The position numbers and the translations under genes are program-made. From NCBI RefSeq assembly GCF_019457885.1, contig NZ_JAHZST010000017.1:1-64000 (forward strand): a DNA stretch of 64,000 nucleotides, written 5' to 3'. The notes under the pieces were generated by a model that was not told the origin of the DNA, did not search any database, and was given only the letters and a program-made list of their open reading frames with translations. Below are positions 27,037 through 35,317 of this stretch, one piece after another. This stretch comes from Shewanella nanhaiensis (GTDB lineage Bacteria > Pseudomonadota > Gammaproteobacteria > Enterobacterales > Shewanellaceae). Position 1 is the stretch's first letter, and each line of letters begins with the position of its first letter.

Positions 27037-27945
27037 ATGATTCAAAAAGTGCGGACAGCCGCTGTAGTCGTATTGGCTGGTATGAGTATCTTACTTACAG
27101 GATGTATATCGACTCAGTCCGGAGGGAGTGAACAAGGTAAGGTCATGGTTGAACCTGTCATGCCTGATTACAAGCTTGAGATCACCTTAGCAAAATTAAA
27201 TGAGATCTTATCGTCAGCTGAGCTCACCGATGCGCAGAGAGCCAGATTCCATTATGACCGTGGCGTGATTTATGACAGTGTTGGATTACGCATACTAAGT
27301 CGAATTGATTTTCACCAAGCATTAAAGATGCAGCCAAATCTGGCTGATGCCTATAACTTTATCGGTATCTATTATACTCAGGAAGGCGAGTTCGAAAGTG
27401 CCTATGAGGCATTCGATGCTGTGCTTGAGCTCTCACCTGATTACGATTATGCCTTTTTAAATCGTGGCATTGCACTCTATTACGGTGAGCGTAATGAGCT
27501 TGCTGCCTCGGATATGGAGTCATTTTATTCCCTTGACCCACAAGATGGCTATCGCGCACTTTGGTTGTATGTGACTGAAAGTGCCAACAACTTAGAGCAA
27601 GCTAAGGCTAACTTAGCCGAGAATAGCCTGCGCCTTAACCCGAATACTTGGTCTAGCGTACTTGTCGATTTTTACCTAGGTAAGAAGAGTCGTGATGAGG
27701 TGTTTGCTGCTGCAAAAGAGGGACTTTCTCACCCCAATGAATACGCTGAACGCCTTTGTGAAGCGTACTTTTATATTGCCAAAATAGCTCAGCAGAATGG
27801 ACAAAATATTGATGCTGCAAATTACTTTAGACTGGCGCTAGCAACCAATATCTATGATTTTGTTGAACACAGGTATGCAAGAATTGAGTTGGCGAAAATT
27901 AACGCCATCATCTCTGCCGAAAAAATGAGTAACTCTTCTCGTTAA
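27037..27945 (+). CDS. nlpI: Lipoprotein NlpI
   Basis: An outer-membrane-anchored TPR lipoprotein that acts as adaptor for peptidoglycan hydrolases and the Prc protease in E. coli. The 302 residues begin with a lipoprotein signal (SILLTGC, Cys about 23). TPR helices follow (RFHYDRGVIYDSVGLRILSR, ADAYNFIGIYYTQEGEFESA, YAFLNRGIALYYGERNELAA). Its position after pnp is conserved with E. coli. The pnp terminator lies between them, so it has its own start signals. Confidence 0.93.
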   Translation: MIQKVRTAAVVVLAGMSILLTGCISTQSGGSEQGKVMVEPVMPDYKLEITLAKLNEILSSAELTDAQRARFHYDRGVIYDSVGLRILSRIDFHQALKMQPNLADAYNFIGIYYTQEGEFESAYEAFDAVLELSPDYDYAFLNRGIALYYGERNELAASDMESFYSLDPQDGYRALWLYVTESANNLEQAKANLAENSLRLNPNTWSSVLVDFYLGKKSRDEVFAAAKEGLSHPNEYAERLCEAYFYIAKIAQQNGQNIDAANYFRLALATNIYDFVEHRYARIELAKINAIISAEKMSNSSR

Positions 27946-27964
27946 TTATTCTGCTGATAGTAAA

Positions 27965-28004
27965 TATCTACCATGGTGTTTAATCTTATAAACCATGGTA
28001 GATA
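27965..28004. repeat. 13-base perfect inverted repeat between nlpI and prfC
   Basis: TATCTACCATGGT (27965-27977) is repeated inverted at 27992-28004 around a 14-base loop. No T-run follows on either strand, so a simple intrinsic terminator is not supported. It could be an mRNA 3'-end stabiliser or a binding site. Confidence 0.6.
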
Positions 28005-28119
28005 CCTCTTCTGGCTGGCTTTTCTCCTATCTTTAAATCTCTGGTCCATCGGGTAGCCATTTAGCTTCCTTGACGCTATAATTGCCGCCTTTGCGAACAC
28101 CATAAATCTGCAGGTTAAC

Positions 28120-29700
28120 ATGTCAGGCAATAAAGTTGAGGTCGACAAGCGTCGTACTTTCGCCATTATCTCTCACCCCGATGCGGGTAAGACCACCATT
28201 ACCGAGAAGGTACTTTTATTTGGCAACGCGTTACAAAAGGCGGGGACAGTAAAAGGTAAGAAATCTGGACAGCATGCTAAGTCAGATTGGATGGAGATGG
28301 AGAAAGATCGTGGTATCTCTATTACGACCTCTGTGATGCAGTTTCCATATAATGATGCCTTAGTTAATCTACTCGATACTCCTGGTCACGAAGACTTCTC
28401 TGAAGATACCTACCGTACATTAACAGCAGTGGACTCCTGTTTGATGGTTATCGATTCAGCGAAAGGTGTTGAGCAACGTACCATTAAATTAATGGAAGTG
28501 ACTCGTCTACGTGATACGCCAATCGTAACATTCATGAACAAGTTAGATCGTGATATTCGCGATCCTTTAGAGTTGATGGATGAGGTTGAAGAGGTACTTA
28601 ACATCGCCTGTGCGCCTATTACTTGGCCAATCAGTTCAGGTAAAGAGTTCAAGGGTGTCTATCATCTGCTGCGTGATGAGGTGATCCTCTATCAAAGTGG
28701 TCAAGGACATACGATACAAGACTCTAGAATCATTAAAGGTCTCAATAACCCAGAGCTTGATGAAGCCATTGGTGCTTATGCAGCCGAAGTGCGTGAAGAG
28801 CTTGAGCTTGTGCTTGGTGCATCGAACGAGTTTGATCTTGAGATGTTCCTTGCCGGTGAGTTGACTCCTGTTTTCTTTGGTACCGCGTTAGGCAACTTTG
28901 GTGTTGATCATATTCTAGACGGTATCGTTGAGTGGGCACCTAAGCCACAAGCTCGCGAAACGGAAGTCAGAGACATCCAACCTGAAGATGAGAAGTTCAG
29001 TGGCTTCGTGTTTAAGATCCAGGCGAATATGGATCCGAAACACAGAGACAGAGTTGCCTTTATGCGGATCTGTTCTGGTCGTTATGAGCAGGGGATGAAG
29101 ATGCATCACGTACGTCTTGGTAAAGATGTTAACGTGAGTGATGCTTTGACCTTTATGGCGGGCGATCGTAATCGTGCTGAAGTGGCTTATCCAGGTGATA
29201 TTATCGGATTACATAACCACGGTACGATGCGAATTGGTGACACGTTTACCCAAGGGGAGAAGTTCCGCTTTACCGGTATTCCCAATTTCGCTCCTGAGAT
29301 GTTTAGACGTATCCGTTTAAAAGATCCATTAAAGCAGAAACAGTTGCTCAAAGGGCTAGTACAGCTATCGGAAGAGGGAGCTGTGCAGGTATTTAGACCT
29401 ATTGACTCTAATGATCTGATTGTGGGTGCTGTTGGTGTGCTCCAGTTTGAAGTGGTTGTTGGCCGCTTGAAGAGTGAATACAAGGTTGAAGCCATCTATG
29501 AAGGGATCAGCGTTGCCACTGCTCGCTGGGTTTACTGTGATGATGAGCGTAAGCTTGAAGAGTTCCGCCGTAAGTGCAGTAACAACCTTGCACTGGATGG
29601 TGGTGATAACCTGACTTATATCGCACCGACTATGGTAAACCTCAATCTTTCGATGGAGCGCTACCCAGATATTCAGTTTGCTAAGACCCGTGAGAACTAA
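28120..29700 (+). CDS. prfC: Peptide chain release factor 3
   Basis: A GTPase that recycles RF1 and RF2 from the ribosome after peptide release. The 526 residues show the G domain (SHPDAGKTTITEKVLLFG, DTPGHEDFSEDTYRTL, FMNKLDRD) and the RF3-specific KSGQHAKSDWMEMEKDRGIS segment. The elongation-factor-like domains II and III follow (GRYEQGMKMHHVRLGKDV). The ATG at 28120 gives the family length; the ribosome-binding site before it is weak. It is probably transcribed alone. Confidence 0.97.
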   Translation: MSGNKVEVDKRRTFAIISHPDAGKTTITEKVLLFGNALQKAGTVKGKKSGQHAKSDWMEMEKDRGISITTSVMQFPYNDALVNLLDTPGHEDFSEDTYRTLTAVDSCLMVIDSAKGVEQRTIKLMEVTRLRDTPIVTFMNKLDRDIRDPLELMDEVEEVLNIACAPITWPISSGKEFKGVYHLLRDEVILYQSGQGHTIQDSRIIKGLNNPELDEAIGAYAAEVREELELVLGASNEFDLEMFLAGELTPVFFGTALGNFGVDHILDGIVEWAPKPQARETEVRDIQPEDEKFSGFVFKIQANMDPKHRDRVAFMRICSGRYEQGMKMHHVRLGKDVNVSDALTFMAGDRNRAEVAYPGDIIGLHNHGTMRIGDTFTQGEKFRFTGIPNFAPEMFRRIRLKDPLKQKQLLKGLVQLSEEGAVQVFRPIDSNDLIVGAVGVLQFEVVVGRLKSEYKVEAIYEGISVATARWVYCDDERKLEEFRRKCSNNLALDGGDNLTYIAPTMVNLNLSMERYPDIQFAKTREN

Positions 29701-29731
29701 GATCTAGCGGTTGAAAGTGAGTTATCTCATT

Positions 29732-29762
29732 AAGCCCTGAACGAAAGTTTGGGGCTTTTTTG
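29732..29762 (+). terminator. prfC terminator
   Basis: Stem AAGCCC/GGGCTT with a 14-base loop, followed by T. Confidence 0.75.
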
Positions 29763-29768
29763 CACATG

Positions 29769-29943
29769 GATGTGCTTATCCGTGATCGCAGGGTACCTGA
29801 AATGCTCCCAGCATTTGTCGGTATTCCTTACACTGACCCATAGGGATATGGGGAATGTCTTTAAAGCGTCTGGAACGCTTAAGACCATGTAGGTCAAAGC
29901 GATAGAGGGGATTTGCACATGGCCGAAAATGTTCCAGACATTT
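29769..29943 (+). repeat. Structured direct repeat, copy A (~175 bp)
   Basis: Matches 30025-30199 at a constant offset of 256 bases with only a few substitutions and no gaps. It holds three hairpins: AAATGCT/AGCATTT (29800-29816), CCCATA/TATGGG (29837-29852) and AAGCGT/ACGCTT (29864-29880). The block between the copies (29947-29986) has a related hairpin, GGCATTTC/GAAATGCC around CCCATA/TATGGG. Short frames across the block are not conserved coding sequence. Confidence 0.85.
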
Positions 29944-30024
29944 ATTCGGCATTTCCTCCTTGCCCCATAGGGATATGGGAAATGCCAGAGTAATGCCGGG
30001 AGCTTTACTGGCCCATGGAGCTCA

Positions 30025-30199
30025 GATGTGCTTATCCGTGATTGCAGGGCACCTGAAATGCTCCCAGCATTTGTCGGTATTCCTTACACTGACCCATAGG
30101 GATATGGGGAATGTCTTTAAAGCGTCTGGAACGCTTAAGACCATGTAGGTCAAAGCGATAGAGGGGATTTGCATATGCTCGAAAATGTTCCAGAGATTT
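30025..30199 (+). repeat. Structured direct repeat, copy B (~175 bp)
   Basis: Second copy of the unit at 29769, with the same three hairpins. It runs directly into a repeat-element end at 30197-30213. Confidence 0.85.
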
Positions 30200-30213
30200 A
30201 TACTGATTGGTAT
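30197..30213 (+). repeat. Solo end of the 266-bp dispersed element
   Basis: TTTATACTGATTGGTAT differs by one base from the right end of copy 1 (TTTATGCTGATTGGTAT). It marks the right border of the 29.8-30.2 kb repeat block. Confidence 0.6.
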
Positions 30214-30279
30214 TAGTTGTGGTTTATCGCCTTAGTGGGGTTATGATAGACAGATAAATTTAACTGTCCTAGGTGCGGT

Positions 30280-30444
30280 ATGAATTGGATTGTAAAAGTC
30301 TGGCGAGGCTATATCGCTTGGTGTGATGAGATGGGGTTAACTCCCGAGAATAGACGCTGCTGCGCCCCTAGATTGGAAGAGCCTGAGCTTGTCTCAACTA
30401 AACGTGTTTCATCAGATAAATGTGAATCTTCCGAGGATAGCTAG
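30280..30444 (+). CDS. Small DUF5363-like protein
   Basis: A 54-codon frame that begins MNWIVKVWRGYIAWCDEMGL and continues TPENRRCCAP, then a Ser/Glu-rich tail. The aromatic N-terminus and the GLTPE..RCC core resemble the DUF5363 family of Shewanella and Vibrio; the match is from memory. AGGTG precedes the ATG. The stop overlaps the ribosome-binding site of the TatD-family gene that begins nine bases later, so the pair is co-transcribed. Function is unknown; the two adjacent Cys suggest metal binding or redox chemistry, but that is a guess. Confidence 0.65.
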   Translation: MNWIVKVWRGYIAWCDEMGLTPENRRCCAPRLEEPELVSTKRVSSDKCESSEDS

Positions 30445-30452
30445 GAGAGCGT

Positions 30453-31244
30453 GTGTCTGAATCAGTTCATTATCCAAAAATTATTGATAGCCATGCTCAC
30501 ATAGACTTTCCTGAGTTTGATAATGATCGCGCTGAGCTTTTTAAAACGATGAGAGCCCAGGGGATCCACACTGCTCTGATACCGGGCGTCTCCCCCTCCC
30601 ATTGGGAAAACCAGCTTCATATCGCTGCTCAGTACTCCTGCCCTTATGCACTGGGGATACACCCTTGGTTTTTCAGTGATAACTATAGCGCTGAACTTTC
30701 AGGGCTTGATAAAGCCGTTAATCAACGAAAGCAAGAGCCCAAGTTTGTTGCAATAGGCGAGTGTGGTTTAGATAAGCTACGTGGAGGAAACTGGGAGATA
30801 CAGTTAAAGGTGCTCGAGCATCAATTGGCACTGGCGAAGTCGCTCAACCTGCCGGTAATTTTACATGTCGTTAAGGCTCACAGCGAGCTCATTGCACTTT
30901 TGAAAGTATTCAAACTGGCCAGAGGTGGGGTGGTACATGGCTTTTATGGCTCATTAGAGGTTGCTCAGGAGTATGTTAAATTAGGTTATAAACTCGGAAT
31001 CGGCGGTTTAATTTTAAACAAGGATGCGAAAAAACTTAAAACTTGCGTGACAAATATTTCTCTGAATTCGCTCATAATTGAAACAGATTCCCCTGCTATG
31101 AGCCCTAAACACCTAGCTGAAAAACGTAATACACCACTTATTTTGCCCTCAATCATCGAAGAAATTGCGAAATTACAAAAAAAATCGAGTGTTCTGGTTT
31201 CAGAACGAATGTTTGAGAATGTAACGCAACTCTTTGACCTTTAA
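30453..31244 (+). CDS. yjjV: TatD-family metal-dependent hydrolase YjjV
   Basis: A 263-residue member of the TatD nuclease family. Metal ligands are visible in DSHAHIDF (about 12-19), IGECGLD, LPVILHVVKAHSE, VVHGFYG and IIETDSPAM, in the family order. E. coli relatives have 3'-5' DNase activity; the exact substrate here is unproven. The GTG at 30453 has AGGAG five bases upstream. It pairs with the preceding DUF5363-like gene. Confidence 0.88.
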   Translation: MSESVHYPKIIDSHAHIDFPEFDNDRAELFKTMRAQGIHTALIPGVSPSHWENQLHIAAQYSCPYALGIHPWFFSDNYSAELSGLDKAVNQRKQEPKFVAIGECGLDKLRGGNWEIQLKVLEHQLALAKSLNLPVILHVVKAHSELIALLKVFKLARGGVVHGFYGSLEVAQEYVKLGYKLGIGGLILNKDAKKLKTCVTNISLNSLIIETDSPAMSPKHLAEKRNTPLILPSIIEEIAKLQKKSSVLVSERMFENVTQLFDL

Positions 31245-31419
31245 TTTATTTTGTTTAAACAGGTGTTAGTCGCATCATAAATTTCTACTAAGGTGCTGAA
31301 ATTAAACTTCAAAAATTTGATCGAAACGACGATTTTAGCCGTCTGGTCGGGTATAATCGTGCTCGAAAAAGGTTGGTTAACAACATAATTAAAAAGTATT
31401 AACAATAGGGTGATGGTTA

Positions 31420-32679
31420 ATGGATATTTTAATGAGTTTAGTAGGGGTGGTCACCTTACTAGCGATAGCGTTCGCGCTATCTAATAATAAAAAAGCAATT
31501 AATAAGCGTACTGTATTCGGTGCTCTAGCAATTCAAGCTGCGTTTGGTGGTTTTGTTTTGTATGTACCAGTCGGTAAAGATATCCTTAAGACAGTATCTG
31601 ACGGCGTATCAAGCGTTATCGGTTACGCTCAAAACGGTATCGGCTTCCTGTTTGGCGACTTGGCTAACTTTAAAGTTGGTTTCATCTTCGCCGTCAATGT
31701 ACTTCCAGTCATTGTTTTCTTCTCTTCTCTTATTGCAGTCCTTTACTACCTTGGCGTTATGCAGTGGATCATCCGTATTATCGGTGGTGCACTTCAAAAA
31801 GCACTAGGTACGAGCCGTACTGAGTCTATGTCTGCAACAGCAAACATCTTCGTAGGTCAAACTGAAGCGCCACTTGTGGTTCGTCCGTTTATCGCGACTA
31901 TGACTAACTCTGAGCTATTTGCCATCATGGTAGGTGGTTTAGCGTCTATCGCTGGTTCAGTAATGGCTGGTTACGCGCAGATGGGTGTACCTATCGAGTA
32001 TCTTGTTGCCGCTTCATTCATGGCAGCACCAGGTGGTCTATTAATGGCTAAACTGATGCACCCAGAGACTGAAGAAGCTAAAAACGACATGAGCGATCTA
32101 CCCGAAGATCCTGACAAGCCAGCTAACGTACTTGACGCTGCAGCTGCAGGTGCTTCATCTGGTATGCACTTAGCACTTAACGTCGGTGCAATGCTACTTG
32201 CTTTCGTTGGTCTTATCGCGATGATTAACGGCATTATCGGTGGTATCGGTGGCTTTATCGGTATGGAAGGACTAACGCTTGAGTTGATCCTTGGTTATAT
32301 CTTTATGCCGCTTGCATTCCTTATCGGTGTACCTTGGAACGAAGCGCTTATTGCGGGCTCTTTCATCGGTCAGAAGATTGTTGTTAACGAGTTTGTTGCT
32401 TACCTAAACTTCGCTCCATACCTAAAGGATGTGGCTGACGGTGGTGTATTAGTTGAGGCAACTCAAGCCGCTATGACTGATAGAACCAAAGCTATCATCT
32501 CATTCGCTCTGTGTGGTTTCGCTAACCTATCTTCAATCGCGATTCTACTTGGTGGTCTAGGTGCTATGGCGCCTACACGTCGCCATGACCTAGCTAAGCT
32601 TGGTATTCGCGCTGTGATTGCAGGTTCTCTTGCAAACTTGATGAGTGCGACGCTAGCAGGTCTATTCCTAGCGATTTAA
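31420..32679 (+). CDS. nupC: NupC-family concentrative nucleoside transporter
   Basis: An inner-membrane transporter of 419 residues with about nine hydrophobic helices. It carries the CNT-family signature ATANIFVGQTEAPLVVRPF (about 143-161), a nucleoside- and ion-binding loop, and the second conserved region with NLSSIAILLGGLGAMAPTRR. It should import nucleosides with H+ or Na+; the coupling ion is not clear. A TATAAT box (31352-31357) lies 63 bases before the start. Its neighbours, the Tsx-like channel and deoCABD, form a complete uptake and salvage set. Confidence 0.93.
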   Translation: MDILMSLVGVVTLLAIAFALSNNKKAINKRTVFGALAIQAAFGGFVLYVPVGKDILKTVSDGVSSVIGYAQNGIGFLFGDLANFKVGFIFAVNVLPVIVFFSSLIAVLYYLGVMQWIIRIIGGALQKALGTSRTESMSATANIFVGQTEAPLVVRPFIATMTNSELFAIMVGGLASIAGSVMAGYAQMGVPIEYLVAASFMAAPGGLLMAKLMHPETEEAKNDMSDLPEDPDKPANVLDAAAAGASSGMHLALNVGAMLLAFVGLIAMINGIIGGIGGFIGMEGLTLELILGYIFMPLAFLIGVPWNEALIAGSFIGQKIVVNEFVAYLNFAPYLKDVADGGVLVEATQAAMTDRTKAIISFALCGFANLSSIAILLGGLGAMAPTRRHDLAKLGIRAVIAGSLANLMSATLAGLFLAI

Positions 32680-32692
32680 GCGTACAATTTCT

Positions 32693-32740
32693 GAGGGGGA
32701 CTCTCCCCTCTAACTGGTGCACTATTCATGTGAGTAGTGC
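32693..32740 (+). other. Two hairpins after nupC
   Basis: GAGGGG/CCCCTC (32693-32710) is followed by the nine-base stem GCACTATTC/GAGTAGTGC (32719-32740). Neither has a T-run, so they may be attenuating or mRNA-stabilising rather than a strict terminator. The remaining bases to 33036 hold the palindrome TGTGCTTTAGCACA (32938-32951), a possible operator for the next gene. Confidence 0.55.
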
Positions 32741-33036
32741 CCAAGTTAACTCAACCATTTTTCAGATTTAAGTTGGATAGCATCACTAAACAAATTCGTA
32801 AAGAATGGTTAGGGATGTGCGGATGAACACGATTTATTAATCGATTTTGCTCTAATCTCTTTATCGAAATCAGTTAATAGATCAGATGTTTGTTTGAATG
32901 TTAAAACTTAGTGTTCGCATTTTTACATTAATAATGTTGTGCTTTAGCACAGAATAAGTAAAATGCGGCGCCATAAAAAGAAACGCTGACTCTTTATAAA
33001 AAAGAGCGGCAAACCATAAAATAAATGGGGTTGATG

Positions 33037-33879
33037 ATGAAAAACGTTAAAACTATAGCACTAGCTACTGCACTAACAGCAACTATGGCTGCACCAACTT
33101 TCGCAGCAGATCGTAGCGACCTACGTGGCGGCGATTACGGCTGGATGCAGTTCAACGCAATGTATGCGTTCAACGAACTTCCATCTGACGGTGATGGTGA
33201 TGGTCATGATTACCTAGAGATGGAATTTGGTGGCCGCGCTGGTATCGTTGATCTATACGGTTATGTTGATGTATTTAACTTAACTAACAGCAGTTCAGGC
33301 GATAAGACTGGTAACGATAGCAAGATGTTCATGAAGTTTGCTCCACGTTTCTCTATCGATGCGATGACAGGTTGGGACCTTTCAGCTGGTCCTATCCAAG
33401 AAGTTTACTTCTCAACGCTATTTAACTGGGGTGGCGGTGCATTCAATAAAGATGGAAAAGGTGACGTAAATGCATCTTTTTGGGGTGTCGGTGCTGATGT
33501 TATGGTTCCATGGTTAGGTAAAACTGGCATGAACCTATACGCTCACTATGACATGAACATCAAAGAGTGGAACGGTTACCAATTCTCTATGAACTGGTTC
33601 AAGCCTGTTATGAACTTTGAAAACGGTTCTTTCATTTCTTTCCAAGGTTATGTTGATTACCAGTTTGGTGCTGATGAAAAGTATGGTAACGAGTTCGTAC
33701 CACAAAGCACTAGCGGTGGTGCTGCCTACTTCGGTCTACACTGGCATTCAGACAACTATGCTCTAGGTTACGGTCTAAAGGGTTACCAAGATGTATATCT
33801 GCTTGAAGATGGTGCAGGTATCGTAGGTCTTGAAACTACTGGTTGGGCACATTACTTAACAGCAACTTACAAGTTCTAA
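33037..33879 (+). CDS. tsx: Tsx-like nucleoside-specific outer-membrane channel
   Basis: A protein of about 280 residues with a classical signal peptide cleaved after PTFA. The mature chain begins DRSDLRGGDYGWMQFN and shows amphipathic, aromatic-rich beta strands ending in a terminal Phe (YLTATYKF), as in outer-membrane barrels. It matches the Tsx/nucleoside channel family. It lies between nupC and deoCABD, which supports nucleoside uptake. ATGs at 33025, 33034 and 33037 are in frame; GGGG six bases before 33037 favours the last. Confidence 0.88.
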   Translation: MKNVKTIALATALTATMAAPTFAADRSDLRGGDYGWMQFNAMYAFNELPSDGDGDGHDYLEMEFGGRAGIVDLYGYVDVFNLTNSSSGDKTGNDSKMFMKFAPRFSIDAMTGWDLSAGPIQEVYFSTLFNWGGGAFNKDGKGDVNASFWGVGADVMVPWLGKTGMNLYAHYDMNIKEWNGYQFSMNWFKPVMNFENGSFISFQGYVDYQFGADEKYGNEFVPQSTSGGAAYFGLHWHSDNYALGYGLKGYQDVYLLEDGAGIVGLETTGWAHYLTATYKF

Positions 33880-33896
33880 GAGCTGTAAGGGTGTAT

Positions 33897-33922
33897 GAGC
33901 CACGCGCTGCGTGGCTCTATTT
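33897..33922 (+). terminator. Terminator after the Tsx-like gene
   Basis: Nine-base stem GAGCCACGC/GCGTGGCTC with a three-base loop; the tail TATTTCC is only weakly T-rich. Confidence 0.65.
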
Positions 33923-33953
33923 CCTCTTAATTCGTTACACAAAAAGCAGCTTA

Positions 33954-34231
33954 ATCTTTACTTAAACAGGCTATATTATCTCAGCCTACTTAAGTAAAGG
34001 TTTAACTAGATAGTGACCCTATCGCTAGTTATACCTAAAGAACAAGATACACGCGCTAAAATGGAATTTTCGCGGAAAGGTAGAAACCCAATTTTTGTTT
34101 TCTCCTTCCCGGTCTTCAAGGATTCAAGTCGTGACCTGAGTGTCAGATAGCGACTCCCTTTGGGAGAGCATTGAATACCTGAATTATTAGAGCTCTTGGT
34201 GAGTGAGCTCTGAGACGATGCCCGAAGGCCC
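33954..34231 (+). other. Run of six hairpins ahead of deoC, unexplained
   Basis: The 456 bases between tsx and deoC contain successive inverted repeats. Hairpin 1 (33954-34001) pairs CTTTACTTAA with TTAAGTAAAG plus an inner AGGCT/AGCCT. Hairpin 2 (34004-34030) pairs AACTAG/CTAGTT and ATAG/CTAT. Hairpin 3 (34052-34074) pairs CGCG/CGCG and AAAAT/ATTTT. Hairpin 4 (34150-34169) is CTCCC/GGGAG. Hairpin 5 (34189-34211) is AGAGCTC/GAGCTCT. Hairpin 6 (34220-34229) is GCC/GGC with a CGAA loop. No coding frame fits. It may be a structured leader or small RNA; I match it to no known riboswitch. Confidence 0.5.
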
Positions 34232-34335
34232 GGCCAAAAAAATCATAATAATGCCCAGCCCAAATGCTGTCTCAACTAGATATATTTTTAATTTATTGAA
34301 CTTTTACACATTTGAATTTGTTTTGGAGAATTATT

Positions 34336-35109
34336 ATGAGCGATTTAAAAAAAGCAGCACAGAAAGCGATTGAGCTGATGGATCTTACCACTCTCAATGA
34401 TGATGATACCGATCAGAAAGTGATTGAGCTTTGTCATAAAGCTAAGACTCCTGCCGGAAATACCGCTGCTATCTGTATCTACCCAAGATTTATTCCTATT
34501 GCGCGTAAGACGCTTAATGAGCTTGGTTGTGAAGATATCAAGATTGCCACTGTCACTAACTTCCCACACGGTAACGATGATATTGCCATTGCGGTACTAG
34601 AGACGCGTGCTGCGGTTGCTTACGGCGCTGATGAGGTCGATGTGGTTTTCCCATACCGCTCACTGATGGAAGGCAATGAAACCCTTGGTTTTGAGCTTGT
34701 GAAGGCATGTAAAGAAGCTTGTGGTGACGATGCGATCCTTAAGGTGATCATCGAGTCTGGTGTACTAGAAGATCCTGCACTTATCCGTAAAGCATCAGAG
34801 CTTTCTATCGATGCCGGTGCAGATTTCATTAAGACCTCTACCGGTAAAGTGCCAGTTAACGCGACCATTGAAGCGGCTGAGATCATGATGACAGTGATCA
34901 GTGAGAAGAACACTAAAGTGGGCTTTAAGCCTGCAGGTGGTGTACGTGATGCCGCCGCCGCTGGTGAGTTCCTAGCTCTTGCTGCTCGCCTTCTAGGCGA
35001 TGACTGGGCCACCCCTGCAACCTTCCGCTTCGGTGCGTCAAGCTTGTTGGTTAACTTGCTCCACACCTTAGAGTTAGGTGAAGAAGCTAAAGGCCCACAG
35101 GGTTACTAA
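34336..35109 (+). CDS. deoC: Deoxyribose-phosphate aldolase
   Basis: Cleaves 2-deoxyribose-5-phosphate into acetaldehyde and glyceraldehyde-3-phosphate. The 257 residues include the Asp of GADEVDVVFPYRS, the Schiff-base Lys of FIKTSTGK (about 167) and the second active-site Lys of VGFKPAGGVRD (about 200). ATG 34336 is chosen because GGAGA precedes it and the length fits; the frame extends eight codons further without similarity. A strong terminator follows, so deoA has its own promoter or relies on read-through. Confidence 0.96.
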   Translation: MSDLKKAAQKAIELMDLTTLNDDDTDQKVIELCHKAKTPAGNTAAICIYPRFIPIARKTLNELGCEDIKIATVTNFPHGNDDIAIAVLETRAAVAYGADEVDVVFPYRSLMEGNETLGFELVKACKEACGDDAILKVIIESGVLEDPALIRKASELSIDAGADFIKTSTGKVPVNATIEAAEIMMTVISEKNTKVGFKPAGGVRDAAAAGEFLALAARLLGDDWATPATFRFGASSLLVNLLHTLELGEEAKGPQGY

Positions 35110-35118
35110 GCACTGCTC

Positions 35119-35157
35119 AATAGCCCTTTTTGATTAAAAAATAGGGCTATTTTTTTA
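35119..35157 (+). terminator. deoC terminator
   Basis: Stem AATAGCCCT/AGGGCTATT, extendable through TTTT/AAAA, with seven T after it. Confidence 0.9.
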
Positions 35158-35317
35158 GTTAAGTGTGATCTAAATCTAGTTGGCATCAGCGAAACTTAGT
35201 TACTATCGAATGTAGTAAATTTACATGTTCCTCTGTTGCACATCGAAGTTTTACCGATTTTACACTGAGGTTTGTTGCTAAAGATTGAATTTCAGTTACA
35301 AACTTGGAGGCAGTACC

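Noticed and set aside
29730..30148. Two ~62-codon frames in the repeat block
   Set aside because: They fall on hairpin repeats and have no ribosome sites or protein-like composition.
34150..34231. Glycine-riboswitch-like CCGAAGG segment
   Set aside because: Only this short motif fits; the surrounding conserved elements and their order are missing, and deoC is not a usual target.
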